From assembly GCA_037179335.1 (NCBI GenBank), contig JAKZHN010000053.1, positions 119,250 to 183,249 on the forward strand: a DNA stretch of 64,000 nucleotides. The letters are read 5' to 3'. Under the pieces are notes generated by a model. The model saw nothing but the letters and a program-made list of their open reading frames with translations, was not told where the DNA came from and did no database searches. This document shows, one piece after another, positions 41,379 to 52,498 of the stretch (position 1 is its first letter; each line of letters begins with the position of its first letter). Origin of the DNA: Cyclaneusma minus (taxonomy: Eukaryota; Ascomycota; Leotiomycetes; Marthamycetales; Marthamycetaceae). A program made the translations under genes and the position numbers.

Positions 41379-43555
41379 CGAGCTTCTTCTCCTTTTTAGG
41401 AAGCTGTTACAGTCTAGGGAATCTCGACACGCGATTCGTTAGCTCGACTTCCACTCCCTACAAGCCCCTCGACTCTCGATCGCCATCTGCAAAGCCAGAT
41501 GTGAAAGCTCCAGTCCGTGGCCAACGGGCCCCTCAACCGTCCAGATGGAAGACGCCGGAATTCAAATTTTATTATTTTGTCTTCCTTACAATTGTACCGT
41601 ACATGTTCTGGATCCCATACGAAGTTTCGAGACGTGTGTATCTGCCGGCAAGCTCGCCCAGTGGGATCGGCTAACATCTAACAGCATCTGACCCTCGCTA
41701 TCATAAATACGAACACTTGCTGTCGGAGGGCTGGGTCCCTGGGAGGAAGATAGTAAGAATCTCTCCAATGTTGGCAGAACTTGCAGCTAAATGAGCCGAA
41801 CAGGACCTGTCAGATCATCAATACCGGACCTTCCGCGAGAATCTACCATATGTCGTGCTTCTCCTGTTTTCCCACCCTCTCCTGCGACGACTCTACAACT
41901 TCCTCCGACCTATCTCAGTACCTTCGGACAAACCAGACATTCCATCCGCCAATGGAGGCCCCAAGCCATACATCTCTGCTGCCAAGGGTCATGCAAGACA
42001 GGAGCAGCGGTCTTCCTTCGACTTTTGGTTTGCCCTCTTCCTGATAAGTGCTCTCCACGGATTTTCGGCAATCAAGATAGTTACCATCTTATACATCAAT
42101 TTCTGTCTCGCAACTCGATTACCGCGGTCATGGATTCCCGTTGCAACATGGTCCTTCAACATTGGGATACTGTTTGCAAACGAGCTTTGCGAAGGTTACA
42201 GCTTCGAGCGTATAGCAGACGGCATATTGCCACCTATCATGGCGGCAGATGGATCAAAGCAAGGGTACTTTCTGAGCAGCTGGGGAGCCTGGCTTGATAG
42301 CTACTCTGGCATCATGTCCAGATGGGAGATTCTCTTCAACATCACTGTACTTCGCCTCATAAGCTTCAATTTAGATTACTACTGGAGTCTCGGCAGAGAC
42401 GCCAGCAGTCCAGTCGAGGTACATACAAAGCCTCCCTCAGACTCTGAAAAGACCATGACTAATGCCCCCCAAAAGAAGCAACTTGATCTGTCCAACCTAT
42501 CCGTCTCCAACCGTGTTGCCATCTCCGCAGGTCCCAAAGAATACACATTCCGTAACTACTTGGCATTTGTGCTCTATTCGCCCCTTTATCTCGTCGGACC
42601 CATCCTCACCTTCAACGACTACATGGCACAATCGAAATACAAAATCACCGCCATCTCCTGGGGACGCACCATTCGCTACGGCTGCCGCTTCCTCCTGGCT
42701 CTCCTGGCCACGGAACTCGTTCTTCACTTCGACTACTGTATTGCCATCTCCCATGGCTCTCCTGTCTGGTCCGAATACACCCCTCTTCAGCTTGCCATGC
42801 TCTCTTACTTCAACCTACACATACTCTGGCTCAAGCTACTCCTTCCATTCCGCCTCTTCCGCCTCTGGTCCCTCATCGACGGGATCGACCCACCGGAAAA
42901 CATGCTCCGCTGCGTTAGCGACCAGTTCTCTGTCGTAGCCTTCTGGCGCGGATGGCATCGCTCCTACAATAGATTCCTCATCCGCTACATCTATGTTCCA
43001 CTAGGCGGATCGCGTGCGACTAGTTGGACGGGCTACGCGAGGGTGGTAATGAACTATGTCATTATCTTCACTTTTGTGGCGCTCTGGCACGACATCAAGT
43101 TGAACCTGCTGGTTTGGGGCTGGCTGGTTGTGTTTTTTATGCTACCGGAGATCGTGATGAAGCGGGTCCTGAGAGTGTCTGGAGTATCAAAGTGGCCCTC
43201 TTACCGAGTTATATCGGCCCTTGGCTGTGCGGTTAATTTGATGTTCATGATGATTGCGAATCTGGTGGGGTTCGCGGTTGGTGTAGAAGGACTGACGGCT
43301 ATCGTCGAAGGCATATTCCGAGACTATTACAGTGGTATGTTTGCTTTCCTCCTGCGATTACTTTGTTTTCAAGAACCTGGTGGAAGAGAATAATGTACCG
43401 GAGCCTTGAGCAAGGGGGATGTAAGAACAGCGCTAACAAGGGACTTAGGGGCCTTACTTGTGATGAGTGTCTGGGCGGTGCTATTTGTTGGAATTCAGGT
43501 CATGTTTGAGCTCAGAGAGCACGAGCTGCGTCATGGGATTGACCTGGGGTGCTAG
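41375..43555 (+). CDS. gup1: GUP1-type membrane-bound O-acyltransferase
   Basis: Four exons (41375-41633, 41685-41752, 41804-43334, 43449-43555) give 654 residues. Gup1 belongs to the MBOAT superfamily and remodels the lipid of GPI anchors in the ER. The N-terminus (FSFLGSCYSLGNLDTRF) and YHKYEHLLSEGWVPGRKI match the family. About ten to twelve hydrophobic segments follow, with the MBOAT signatures WRGWHRSYNRFLIRYIYVPLGG (His near 494) and ALWHDIKLNLLVWG (catalytic histidine near 538). The last exon (GALLVMSVWAVLFVGIQVMF ... HGIDLGC) holds the final helix. Without removing intron 3 (43335-43448) the frame would stop early at 43393. All junctions keep the frame. Confidence 0.87.
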
Positions 43556-44119
43556 GTGAGATATCTGAGTAGTGCTCCTGCTCGACGTCCTGGACTTGAC
43601 CCTCAATGCAGAGGCGTAAGCCAAGGACGAAATCGGTGCCTAGAACACACTAGATGTAAATCGTAAAACCAAGACATCTCTCCCCCAAGTCCACATTGAA
43701 ACATGTTGTTTTGTCCGGCCCGTATCTGTGCTCTGGCGAGATCCTTAATCGCCACAGCTCATCAGAAGGCTAGTCTTGCATCAATCTTCGGCCGTCCGGC
43801 TATGCAATAGCCAGATGTCTGTTGCTTCTCGAGTATGAAATCACTCGAGAGTGGTCACGAGAAGCATGGATGCGCCGTTCAGTAGTCCCAGATCACAGCG
43901 CGTTATTCATGTTGCCAAATGCTCGTGGTGGGAGGGATTCGTTGTATTTGTTCGTGTAGCAGCATTGACTATCGTAGCAAATGCTGGTTCAACCCATTGC
44001 GTCTCCTTGTGGCCCAAACCATGAACTACTCCTCATCCCAATTCAGACCTGAACGCCCGAGTCAGCCACTGATGCACCGTAGTATGCTCGAGAATCGTAC
44101 CTCCGAGAGAAGCATTCGC
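43556..44119. other. convergent spacer between gup1 and rps21
   Basis: 564 bases with no gene. A CTCGAG-centred inverted repeat (CTTCTCGAGTATGAAATCACTCGAGAG) lies near 43829-43856 and could form a hairpin. Its role is unknown. Confidence 0.4.
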
Positions 44120-44498
44120 TTATCTCTGGCTGCTGCCGCTCCACACGTTCTTCAACAGACCATCGCGCTGTGCCAGTCGGTTCAGGGAGTCATCGCTCTC
44201 GCCCATCGATCGGATGAAGCCGCAGAGAGCGTAGACCTGGTTCTCGCCGGTGTAGCGCCCGTTCTCGTCGACCTTGCCGATAGAGATCTGGACGGAGGCG
44301 TGGTCCTTGGCCTTGATGATGCGGTTGGTGGCGCTGCACTTGCGGGGGACGTAGCTATTCGCAGAAAATCGACGTTAGCAGACTGCGCCGGGAATTTCGT
44401 GCTTCAGAAAACCGAGCTGGGGGCAGGTGTCGCGGCGTTTCGACCCTGGCGCCAAGGAATACGTACAGGTCAACGAGCTCGCCCTTGTCGTTCTCCAT
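44120..44498 (-). CDS. rps21: 40S ribosomal protein eS21
   Basis: Two exons on the minus strand (44467-44498, 44120-44354) give 88 residues, matching the 83-88 residues usual for eS21. The start reads MENDKGELVDLYVPRKCSAT across the junction, then NRIIKAKDHASVQISIGKVDENGRY, and the end is MGESDDSLNRLAQRDGLLKN followed by VWSGSSQR. The splice is GACCT/GTACGT to GAATAG/CTACGTC; cutting at the later GTATTC would break the frame. eS21 is needed for processing of 20S pre-rRNA and for small-subunit assembly. An intron after codon 10 is common in fungal ribosomal protein genes. Confidence 0.95.
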
Positions 44499-45063
44499 GT
44501 TTGCGACTGGTTTGGGGGTGATGTGAGGTGGGTGGGGGGTCGCAAAGGTGTCGTTCTGGAGATGGTCGCGATGAGGTGTTGAATTTCGAGATTTCGATGG
44601 GTGTGTGCTCTCGCTTACTAGGCACATGATTTTTAGCCTTCGGCAGAGCTTCGGCGGTGGATCTCCCCTCGCCATTGGGTACGCTTCTTCATCTTTTCTA
44701 TGTTTAAATAAGTATTATGAACTCTCTCATTTTAAATACTGATTCTAACATTTAATTAGACGAACTATTTGACATTGCTCGAAATACTTCCAGCAGTTTC
44801 ATTTTTTTGGGTGCCAAGCCTTCCACGTGACCTCGTGAGACCTTTTGACGCGAGCCTGGGGAACAAACCTCCTTTGTTGATGCTGCAGCCGTCGCCACCC
44901 AAGCAATCCAATCGCGAGGGAAAGCTCGCAGAACATAGCGCTGCTGTAGTGATTATTATTACACGCCGTTTCTAGATGTCAGATATCTGCACATTGGGTA
45001 TTGAAAGTGTCTTTCTTCTGTCGCTTTTCATGCGCCCGGGGCACGCTGCTGCCTTGCTTTTCG
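44499..45063. promoter_or_regulatory. divergent promoter region, rps21 / slx4
   Basis: 565 bases between divergent genes. It contains an AT-rich stretch near 44700-44770 and no reading frame of note. The TTG-started extension of the SLX4 frame (45001) lies inside and is not used. Confidence 0.35.
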
Positions 45064-47685
45064 ATGATGGCGACCGCCGACCTCGTTATTCTTTCGTCCT
45101 CGCCCCCCAGACACCCTCAATTCGCCCAGCAAGCTGAAATGTCTTCATCGCCGAGTCTTCCTTCCCTTGGCGACATTCTATCGAAAAAGCCTCCATTACG
45201 CACCGGCAGTCGAGCGGCCCCAATCCCCAAGAATGCTACAGCTACCTTCACCACCGCTGCAAGCTTGCTGAAGGCGAATCCTGCCTTGAGCTCCGACGAA
45301 AGACCCAGTCGAGCGCTGCGGGAATTCGAATTCGACGACTTCCGGAGTAGCGAGAATGAAGCCGTCTCAGGCAAAAGCAATGAAGTCGCGGTCAAGGCAG
45401 CTCGGAAGCCGAGGGCCAAGAAAGGCGAAACTAACGTTGAGGGAGGGACAGTCAAGGAAACCAGGACAGCCAGGACATTGAAAACGAAGCCCATGATCAA
45501 AGCCGAAGGAGAGCCAGTCCGCAAGCCTCGCGCAAAGAAAATAGATACCGAGATCCAGGCCAAACTGCCTCGGGGCAAAGTAACGAAAGCTACACCGAAC
45601 GTCAAAGGCCTGGAAGCTCCGAAAGCCAAGGCCTTGGAGGCATCCAGCAAGTACTTTGCCCCTACAACTGCGGTGTCTCCGGATCCTTTCGAGTCTCCCC
45701 TTGCTGAGAGTCCACCATTCGAAAAAGCCGCTACCAGACGCAAAGACCCGACTCCCGCAAAGGCGGAGGATGATGAGCCCGACCCATTCCAGACTTCTAC
45801 AGTTCCAGAAACAGGCCTACAGAAGCTCGCAGGTAACTCTGTAGAGGGCAGTAAGAAGGACAAAAGTTTCGATGATTTGTTTGGAAACTTCGGATACAAT
45901 AATAGCGATGTTGTCCCTCAGAAGGATATCGAGGCGGGAGTCAAGAAGCGAAAGCTATCTGATTTGGTAAACAACACAATGGGTCCTCCATCGATTCCTG
46001 CATCCAAGCCGAAAGTCGTCAAGAAGAAGGCCAGGACGCTGACCGACCAAGCTACATCGGCCTACGCCGACAACTCTGAGGAACCCAGTGAACTAAATAG
46101 CACCAATTCACCGCTGCTGCATTACTTTTCGAGAGACAAAGCCGGCGCAGAGAAAACTGCTGAGAAGCCGGCTGCCAAATCGAAAGCGAAGGGCAAGGGT
46201 AAAAAAGCAGCCCAATTGTCTCCTATTCTTCTCTCGCCGGAGTCAGCTTTGAGGCAGGTTGGAAAACAGGACTTCCTCTTCGGCACGTCAAGTCAGCTGG
46301 TCAGGGAGCAATCTCCAACTCTGCTTAGAGACCTGCAGAAGGCGATGCAGGAATCTAATCAAAATGACCCATTTTCAGATGACATGTCCGATACGTCATT
46401 GACAGACGTTCTCAAAGAAAGCGAGCCACAGAACACCAAGCGCAATCTTTGGGCTGCATCCTCTCGTGACTCTCAGGGCGAACTTCTAGATATCGAAGTA
46501 GTTGATTTAGTTGACAGCCCAATCAGCCATCAGCAGGCACCTTCCAGATCGAAAGCTGGACTATTCTCTGCACCTGCGCAGCCGGCTTTGTTGCCAACTC
46601 CAGACGCAAGCGAAGAGTGGCAAAGTATTGACGAACTCCCACCCTCGTATCAAACACCGAGACTTGAATCAGATACAGTCCCAGAAATGGCAGTAGCATC
46701 GAAGAATGTCTCGAAGCAGTCAATTTCAAATGTCACATCAAGGATTTTGCAGGCACCACTATCTCCAGGCAAGAGGCCGGCATCTCGGTCCCCCTCGAAA
46801 TCCAAGTCGCCAGCAAAAAAGCCCGTGAGCGATGCTTTGGATGCAATGCCTGACTATGGAGGATACACTAGCGCACAGCTGGCAAAGGAGATCGCTTCCT
46901 ATCATTTTAAGCCAGTCAAAAGCCGGCCCCGGATGATCGCTCTGCTGGAAAAATGCTGGGAATGGAAACAAAGGCGGGCTCTGGGTTCAATCAATACAAA
47001 CGAGATGGGAAGTAAGGCGACTCAGGAAAAAGAGGTTACTCGACCTGCTACCCGCCCTGAGGGAACGTCATCAAAACCCCTACCGAAGCCGCGCGGGAGA
47101 CCAAAAAAGGATACTACCGCCACTCGATCGCCAGCGAAGGTGAAAGACCAGCTGTCACGGACCGAAGCTTCTGCAATCACGAATGCCGTGGAATCTGATA
47201 GCGACCTGCCCCTTGCACTTACCCAAACGCCGAAACGCAAGTCTCTAAAACAGGCGACTCTGTCTCTCAAACAGGCGCCTCTAGATGAGATCTCTGACTC
47301 TGATACCCCGCTCACTCCATCGCCTCCCCATCATTCGGCTTCTCAGCTCGCCTCGCCATTACCCCTTTCGGCCCCGACTGGGGCTGAGTCTAAGGCGGAA
47401 GAGTCGCAAGAAGAACCAGAAACTCAAGTCTTCCCGTATATTACGCGCGCCATCAAGTCGGCCACCCGGGATACAGATTCGGAGCCAAGCTGGCAGGAAA
47501 AGATTCTGCTATATGACCCGATTGTGCTGGAGGACTTGACAATCTGGCTGAACACGGGCGCGCTGGAGAAGGCAGGATGGGATGATGAGATCGCGCCTAC
47601 GCTAGTGAAGAAGTGGTGCGAGCAGAAGAGCATCTGCTGTCTTTGGCGAGAGAATTTGAAGGGTGGGGCGAGGGCAAGGTATTAG
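45064..47685 (+). CDS. slx4: structure-specific endonuclease subunit SLX4
   Basis: Single exon, 873 residues from ATG 45064. Fungal Slx4 scaffolds the Slx1 nuclease, which resolves branched DNA during repair. Most of the protein is disordered and rich in Lys/Ser/Pro with acidic SDSD-type runs. Two folded parts match the family: a SAP-like segment near residues 595-630 (YGGYTSAQLAKEIASYHFKP then RPRMIALLEKCW), and the conserved C-terminal domain that binds Slx1 (about 815-873: YDPIVLEDLTIWLNTGALEK, then KKWCEQKSICCLWRENLKGG). The N-terminus (DLVILSSSPPRHP) is also typical. A second ATG directly follows the first, so the start may be residue 2. Confidence 0.88.
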   Translation: MMATADLVILSSSPPRHPQFAQQAEMSSSPSLPSLGDILSKKPPLRTGSRAAPIPKNATATFTTAASLLKANPALSSDERPSRALREFEFDDFRSSENEAVSGKSNEVAVKAARKPRAKKGETNVEGGTVKETRTARTLKTKPMIKAEGEPVRKPRAKKIDTEIQAKLPRGKVTKATPNVKGLEAPKAKALEASSKYFAPTTAVSPDPFESPLAESPPFEKAATRRKDPTPAKAEDDEPDPFQTSTVPETGLQKLAGNSVEGSKKDKSFDDLFGNFGYNNSDVVPQKDIEAGVKKRKLSDLVNNTMGPPSIPASKPKVVKKKARTLTDQATSAYADNSEEPSELNSTNSPLLHYFSRDKAGAEKTAEKPAAKSKAKGKGKKAAQLSPILLSPESALRQVGKQDFLFGTSSQLVREQSPTLLRDLQKAMQESNQNDPFSDDMSDTSLTDVLKESEPQNTKRNLWAASSRDSQGELLDIEVVDLVDSPISHQQAPSRSKAGLFSAPAQPALLPTPDASEEWQSIDELPPSYQTPRLESDTVPEMAVASKNVSKQSISNVTSRILQAPLSPGKRPASRSPSKSKSPAKKPVSDALDAMPDYGGYTSAQLAKEIASYHFKPVKSRPRMIALLEKCWEWKQRRALGSINTNEMGSKATQEKEVTRPATRPEGTSSKPLPKPRGRPKKDTTATRSPAKVKDQLSRTEASAITNAVESDSDLPLALTQTPKRKSLKQATLSLKQAPLDEISDSDTPLTPSPPHHSASQLASPLPLSAPTGAESKAEESQEEPETQVFPYITRAIKSATRDTDSEPSWQEKILLYDPIVLEDLTIWLNTGALEKAGWDDEIAPTLVKKWCEQKSICCLWRENLKGGARARY

Positions 47686-48153
47686 GACTCTGGGCCATTC
47701 TATTATGGTGTTGATGGAGTAGCGCCTTGGACCAGTTGAAGGCTTGTTCATTTCAGTGCTGTTTTGCTTTGGAAACAGGTTCGAGAGTGGTATCAAATTG
47801 CATAGAGCAGTGTGTTAGCGGCATATGGGCGTTTGACGGCAATTCCCTCTCAGCTGTACATAGTAGTGTAGGGATGGGTTTTTACAGGTTACCTATTGAT
47901 TGTCACACCAAGGACCAGTGCGCAAGGCATTTTGGTTGACCTGTTTTGAAGCGTGGGATCTTCAAAACTCAAATCGTACAACACTCCATCAACCACAGTC
48001 GAGATCTAGTCTATGGGGTATTTTCTATACGTGCCGAGTAGAGACTAGAGAGATTCCATCCCTTTTACCAGAGGCTAAGGCAATGGTCAACCGAACTCCC
48101 CGCATAAATTATGCAACACGCCGTCTCCAGAGAGCTTCTTTCGTTCTCCGAAA
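47686..48153. other. convergent spacer between slx4 and the carrier
   Basis: 468 bases with no gene. Confidence 0.4.
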
Positions 48154-49173
48154 TCAAGGTAAGGCTCTCATCACGCCTTCAAACGCCACCAATGCAACGG
48201 CATTTGCTGGAAATGCTCTGAGGAAACACGGCCAAAAACCTCTCCAAAAGCCTTTCGCACCCTGGTCCCGATACACACTTTTTGCCGCCTCCCTCCAGCC
48301 CCTATACTTTCTCTCGCCATCCCCTAGCGTGCCACCCAGCGGATCCGTCATAACCCTCTGCTTCACGACATCACTCGGATAACTCGTGATCCAGAAGACT
48401 TGGGCACTCAAACCTCCGGCCCAAAAGTTCACAGCCGGCATACTCAGATTCGTGTTCTTGTTCAGATACTTGGTGAACAGATCATAGCTGCCCCACCAGA
48501 AGAAGAAGAAAGAGCGGAAGAGGAGGGTGGCTGAGAGACCATGGTATAGACCGGGAATGCCGTGGGCGCTGTATATCTTCTTCACACAGTCGATGGGTCC
48601 GCGGTAGAAACGTTCGGCTTTGGAGGCTGAGTATTGCACTTGGAGTCGGGCTTTTATGTGCTCGATGGGTGCGGCGATGAAGGAGACGGTCGTTCCGGCC
48701 ATCACGCCTGCCATTGCGTGGCCTAGGGTAGGCAACTTGTGGCCTGCTGGTGGCTCGCTCTTTATCATTAGAGGTTGGGAGAGGGAGAAGGCCTGGGTGG
48801 GGTGGAAGAGCGATGTGTGGAGTAGGCGGCGGTAGAATGTCAGGGAGCCGAGCATGATGCTATCCATGAACATCCAGCCGACTAGTGGAGGAGAGGCGCC
48901 CTTGTAGAGTGCAAGCAGGCCTTCGTTGCGGACGGTTTGTGTGAGGCATTGCAACGGACCAGAGAACTGGGCGGCGGTCGACGTTTGCATGCGTACTTTT
49001 ATGGTGTCGAATGGATGGCCCACTGACAGTTTTGCGATGCCGGAAAAGATGCCAGCAACAAAGCCCTTGTATACTTTGTTTTGCTTATCCGTTCCCTCGA
49101 CTGTATTGGTCATGGGGACGGACGACGACTTTGTTGGAGAGGAATCATGGTGAAGCGGGGACGAGGCAGACAT
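48154..49173 (-). CDS. mitochondrial carrier family (SLC25) protein
   Basis: Minus-strand single exon, 339 residues from ATG 49173; the open frame continues another 90 codons upstream, but that part looks like leader rather than protein. The three carrier repeats each show the PX[D/E]XX[K/R] signature: HPFDTIKVRMQ, APIEHIKARLQ and YPSDVVKQRVM, each followed by a second helix ending in a G-rich turn (LYKGASPP, LYHGLSATL, FWRGFWPCF). Carriers of this fold sit in the mitochondrial inner membrane and exchange small metabolites. The first motif resembles the basic amino acid/carnitine branch, but I cannot name the substrate. A Ser/Pro-rich 30-residue N-terminus precedes the first repeat. Confidence 0.85.
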   Translation of the reverse strand: MSASSPLHHDSSPTKSSSVPMTNTVEGTDKQNKVYKGFVAGIFSGIAKLSVGHPFDTIKVRMQTSTAAQFSGPLQCLTQTVRNEGLLALYKGASPPLVGWMFMDSIMLGSLTFYRRLLHTSLFHPTQAFSLSQPLMIKSEPPAGHKLPTLGHAMAGVMAGTTVSFIAAPIEHIKARLQVQYSASKAERFYRGPIDCVKKIYSAHGIPGLYHGLSATLLFRSFFFFWWGSYDLFTKYLNKNTNLSMPAVNFWAGGLSAQVFWITSYPSDVVKQRVMTDPLGGTLGDGERKYRGWREAAKSVYRDQGAKGFWRGFWPCFLRAFPANAVALVAFEGVMRALP

Positions 49174-49792
49174 TGGCCTGCGGGTGGGTGGAATACAAGT
49201 TGAGAAAGAGCTTTGCACGCGAGTTGGCGGGTTCAATATGGAAATAGAGATCCCGATTTCGAGCTTGAGTCGTGACGCGCAAAGAGACAATTGATAAGAG
49301 CTCAATGCAATCGCTGGATAGGCCGATGTGGAGCAATAGGAAATTACGAATAACTGCTGCTGCGAAGAAAGAGCAAACCAGGCGTGTAGACATTGGATTT
49401 TGTGACACTCCACCGTTGTCTTTACCTGTTGTATTATTTCCAAGGCTCGATGGCCGGAAATGTTGTGCAGATCGTGTGGTCGGCGTTATCGGACATAGGT
49501 AAGTATCGTACTCTTATTCAGGGCGGCGATGACGAGCAGATGTCAATTGACAGGGATGTGGCTGCTTGTGTTCAGGGTCTAGCAACTTCTTGGGGCCTCG
49601 CGGCCTCGCCCCGGGTTGCGCCGCACTCATCACAACATCTAGTTCCACCAAGGGGACAGCTGCCCGTGTCCTAGCTTCCATCATGTCTATTCAACCCTCA
49701 TTGTATCCCTCTCCCCTACGATAGCTCGGCCTACTCTCCTTTGGATTCTCGACCTACAAATTTGAATAATACATTCCACTATTCAGTCAAGA
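49174..49792. promoter_or_regulatory. divergent spacer, carrier / GT8
   Basis: 619 bases between divergent genes. There is no gene of its own and I found no distinct motif. Confidence 0.35.
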
Positions 49793-50803
49793 TGGTGCAA
49801 AAAGAGCGAGTCACCGAGTCTCGGCGGGGTAACTCAAAGCTTTCATCCCACCTACTCGGAAGCTCATGTCTTATGTACTGACTTCAAGCTAGTTTGGACT
49901 ACCCTTATTACCAACACTGCCTACCTCCCCGGCCTCATCACCCTTGATTTCTCTCTCAAGCGCGCCGGCTCCAAGTACCCCCTTGTTGCCCTGTATACCG
50001 ATACCTTTCCCGAGGAGGGTCGGAGGGCTCTCGAAGCCCGCGGCATCCCCAAGCAACGCATCGAGTACCTGTTGCCGAAAGTCACCGTCGACTACAGCAA
50101 TGACCCCAGGTTCTACGACTGCTGGAGCAAGTTGGTTCCCTTCTCCCTGACCGAGTACGACCGCATCGTGCAGTTGGACTCGGACATGTTGTGCTTGAAG
50201 AACATGGACGAGCTGATGGAGATGGACCTCGACGGGCCAGAACTTGCTGGGAAAGGAGACAGGGTGTTTGCGGCGGGACACGCATGCGTGTGTAATCCGC
50301 TGAAGAAGCCGCATTATCCGAAGAACTGGGTGCCCGAAAATTGCGCCTTCACAGCCCAGCACGCCGATCCGGAAAGCGCCCAGGTCTCCGGTGGCTCAAC
50401 TCATCTTTCTCCCCTTTCTTTCATGAACGGGGGCCTGCAAGTTGTTAACCCCTCTTCTACCGTGTACGATCTGATCACCTCGCACCTCTCCTCCGATGCT
50501 GCCATGGACATGGAATTTGCCGACCAGTCCCTGCTCTCCGACTTGTTCCGACACCGCTGGGTACCTTTGCCCTACGTTTATAACGCTTTGAAGACACTGC
50601 GTTTCGAGGGCGTGCACGACAAGATCTGGAGAGATGAGAACGTAAAGAACATCCACTATTTGCTGAGCCCGAAGCCGTGGGATGAGATGGATGCAGAAGG
50701 CAGATTTACGGGAGACAATGAAAGTCACGGATGGTGGGTGGAGATGTGCAAGGAACGGTGGGAAGATGAGAAGAAGAGGGGGATCGCGAAGGATGGATTT
50801 TAA
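49793..50803 (+). CDS. GT8-family glycosyltransferase (glycogenin/galactinol synthase-like)
   Basis: The main exon (about 49889-50803) codes a GT8 fold: VWTTLITNTAYLPGLITLDF, LVALYTD, then EYDRIVQLDSDMLCLKNMDEL, whose DSD (about residues 109-111) is the DxD metal and nucleotide-sugar site. Later come FMNGGLQVVNPS, FADQSLLSDLF and NIHYLLSPKPWD, all usual in this family. It has no membrane segment and is likely cytosolic. The start is less sure. ATG 49793 codes 12 residues (MVQKSESPSLGG) up to a GTAACT donor at 49829; an AAG acceptor before 49889 keeps the frame, but the stronger TAG at 49890-49892 would not. The total is about 316 residues. Many fungal genomes have several such transferases of unknown acceptor. 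Confidence 0.75.
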   Translation, partial: WCKKSESPSLGGVTQSFHPTYSEAHVLCTDFKLVWTTLITNTAYLPGLITLDFSLKRAGSKYPLVALYTDTFPEEGRRALEARGIPKQRIEYLLPKVTVDYSNDPRFYDCWSKLVPFSLTEYDRIVQLDSDMLCLKNMDELMEMDLDGPELAGKGDRVFAAGHACVCNPLKKPHYPKNWVPENCAFTAQHADPESAQVSGGSTHLSPLSFMNGGLQVVNPSSTVYDLITSHLSSDAAMDMEFADQSLLSDLFRHRWVPLPYVYNALKTLRFEGVHDKIWRDENVKNIHYLLSPKPWDEMDAEGRFTGDNESHGWWVEMCKERWEDEKKRGIAKDGF

Positions 50804-51111
50804 GGGTAGGCATGAAATAATGAAGTCGATATTCAGAAATGACTATGCACGCCAGGGTGAAAAGGTTCGAGCCATATTTCCGAGATGTTCAGCCTCTGTA
50901 TGCCCATAAATCCGCCCCACTAGCCGAGCCCCTTAATGGGCATCATTAGCAAAGTTAGGCTGACATTCAAAAGCTCGCTTGTGCCGATGGCCTTTGCTAG
51001 AATAACATGGAGATAACAGAAAAAGGGCTGTACGAGAAGCAGCAAAGCCCCCATTCCCCGAAAGGGGAGGTACAGTCAGGTGATGAAAGTCTGAAAGTTT
51101 TTTTTGAATCA

Positions 51112-51200
51112 TTTCTAGACCCTGGTAACCAGGAATGTTCATGGAGATTGTTCTCAATGATCAGGAATATTCCAACAATCGAGAAGAGTTCAAATATTTA
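51112..51200. repeat. degenerate 17-20 bp repeat array 4
   Basis: Short run of CTGGTAACCAGGAATGTTC, TTCTCAATGATCAGGAATA, TTCCAACAATCGAGAAGAG-type units. It is similar in length and GGAATATT core to the arrays at 11625, 15455 and 40086, and more degenerate. Confidence 0.4.
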
Positions 51201-52250
51201 GCTATTACTACTGTCACCTGCTAATCTCAGGAGGTCGACAGAGGGCCGGCACGGTACGGGTTTAGACTTCTTTTGCCCCACTGTAAAATCCAAGAAAGCC
51301 ATATAAAGGTGCGTAACAATTCCTAGAGGGAAACAAGCAGCACGACCTCTCAAAGATCAGGGGTCGGAACATTCTGGGCAGTCCCAGTTCGACCCGGAGC
51401 GAACAGTAGTTCAGGCCAGCAAGTACATGTATGTTTAAGTTGATATCGTACAGGCTGTAGTGCAAGCTCCTTGAGCTTCTTGACCTTCTCAAAAAGCAAC
51501 TTGTCTCTAACTTTCATATAGTCCAATTTGCCTGCTCATAATGTTTTCGGTTTGTGCCCGGAACTTTGAGCTTTCTTCTGGTGCCCAGTATTCGGGTGTG
51601 GGCCCCTGAAGCAAGAGCGGAGTTTGAGGCAGGAGCTCTGATGCCCACCTCAGCAATCGCACATCACCTTTTGCCTAGCACCTCCACCACCATCGAGACA
51701 TAAACAGCCATAATTGATATTATAGACGCTTCAGAGAAGGCGGATCGAGCTCGCGAGGGATTGTCTCTGTCAAGTCTGATGTGCTCGGACTCGCTACATC
51801 CCTTCTCGAGAAAGACGTTGACTCACAATGCTCGTATAACTTCCTGTTGGCCGGGTTGGATATCAATTCTTCAAGTCAGCTATAGGTTGGTCTACTGGAA
51901 ACATTGTATGATCTGAGTTGCCGACAGTGCTAACCGGACTTAGGGAATATATATCCTTGCGACAGCTTTCATGTTCCCGCCACCCACATCTCTCAAACCA
52001 TCCCTTCTGTCGCTTGGATCTGAAGCGACCTCGCGCCAACATATTTCTTGTGCCCCCCGCCTCGCTCAATTTTACACGACCCCGTGTCAACCGACGCTTT
52101 CTGAAGCTCCTCGACGCGCCTGCCAACTGCGCAGCGTCAGAAACGCTCTGCCACGATCCCGCGATCCCCGAGCTCCACCATCTGCGGATCGCTTACAGCG
52201 CAACGAGTCACCTTGTGAAGCTTCAGACTTCTACAAAAGAGTTCTCGCCC

Positions 52251-52448
52251 AGCGCAATCCTCCATCTCTTTTCAACAACAGACCGCACCAATCTGCGCTC
52301 TCCGCAGTCTGCCTGCCTCCTCCTCCTTCCTCGAGGCCACCCTCACCCAACGCAATTTTTCGTCTTTTTTCAACAACAGACCGCACCAGCTTGCGCTCTC
52401 CGCGGTCTGCCTGCCTCATATCATTGTTCCTCGAACCCACCCTCACCT
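52251..52448 (+). repeat. 98 bp tandem direct duplication
   Basis: Two head-to-tail copies of about 98 bases. Both contain TTCAACAACAGACCGCACCA (starting 52271 and 52369), a CTGCGCTC/TTGCGCTC variant, GTCTGCCTGCCTC, and end in CCACCCTCACC. They differ at scattered positions. The second copy ends about 50 bases before the ATG at 52499. Confidence 0.75.
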
Positions 52449-52498
52449 CACTTCATCGATCCATCACAGCGACCTGAGCCAATACCCTACCGAGAATC

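Larger units (their letters stand above)
50804..52498. other. gene-free region before the RING-BTB gene
   Basis: 1.7 kb without a supportable gene. It holds a short degenerate repeat array (about 51112-51200) and, near the right end, a 98-base direct duplication inside what is probably the leader of the next gene. Confidence 0.45.

Noticed and set aside
49174..49443. 90-residue N-terminal extension of the mitochondrial carrier
   Set aside because: Open but without conserved character; the ATG at 49173 gives the usual carrier length.
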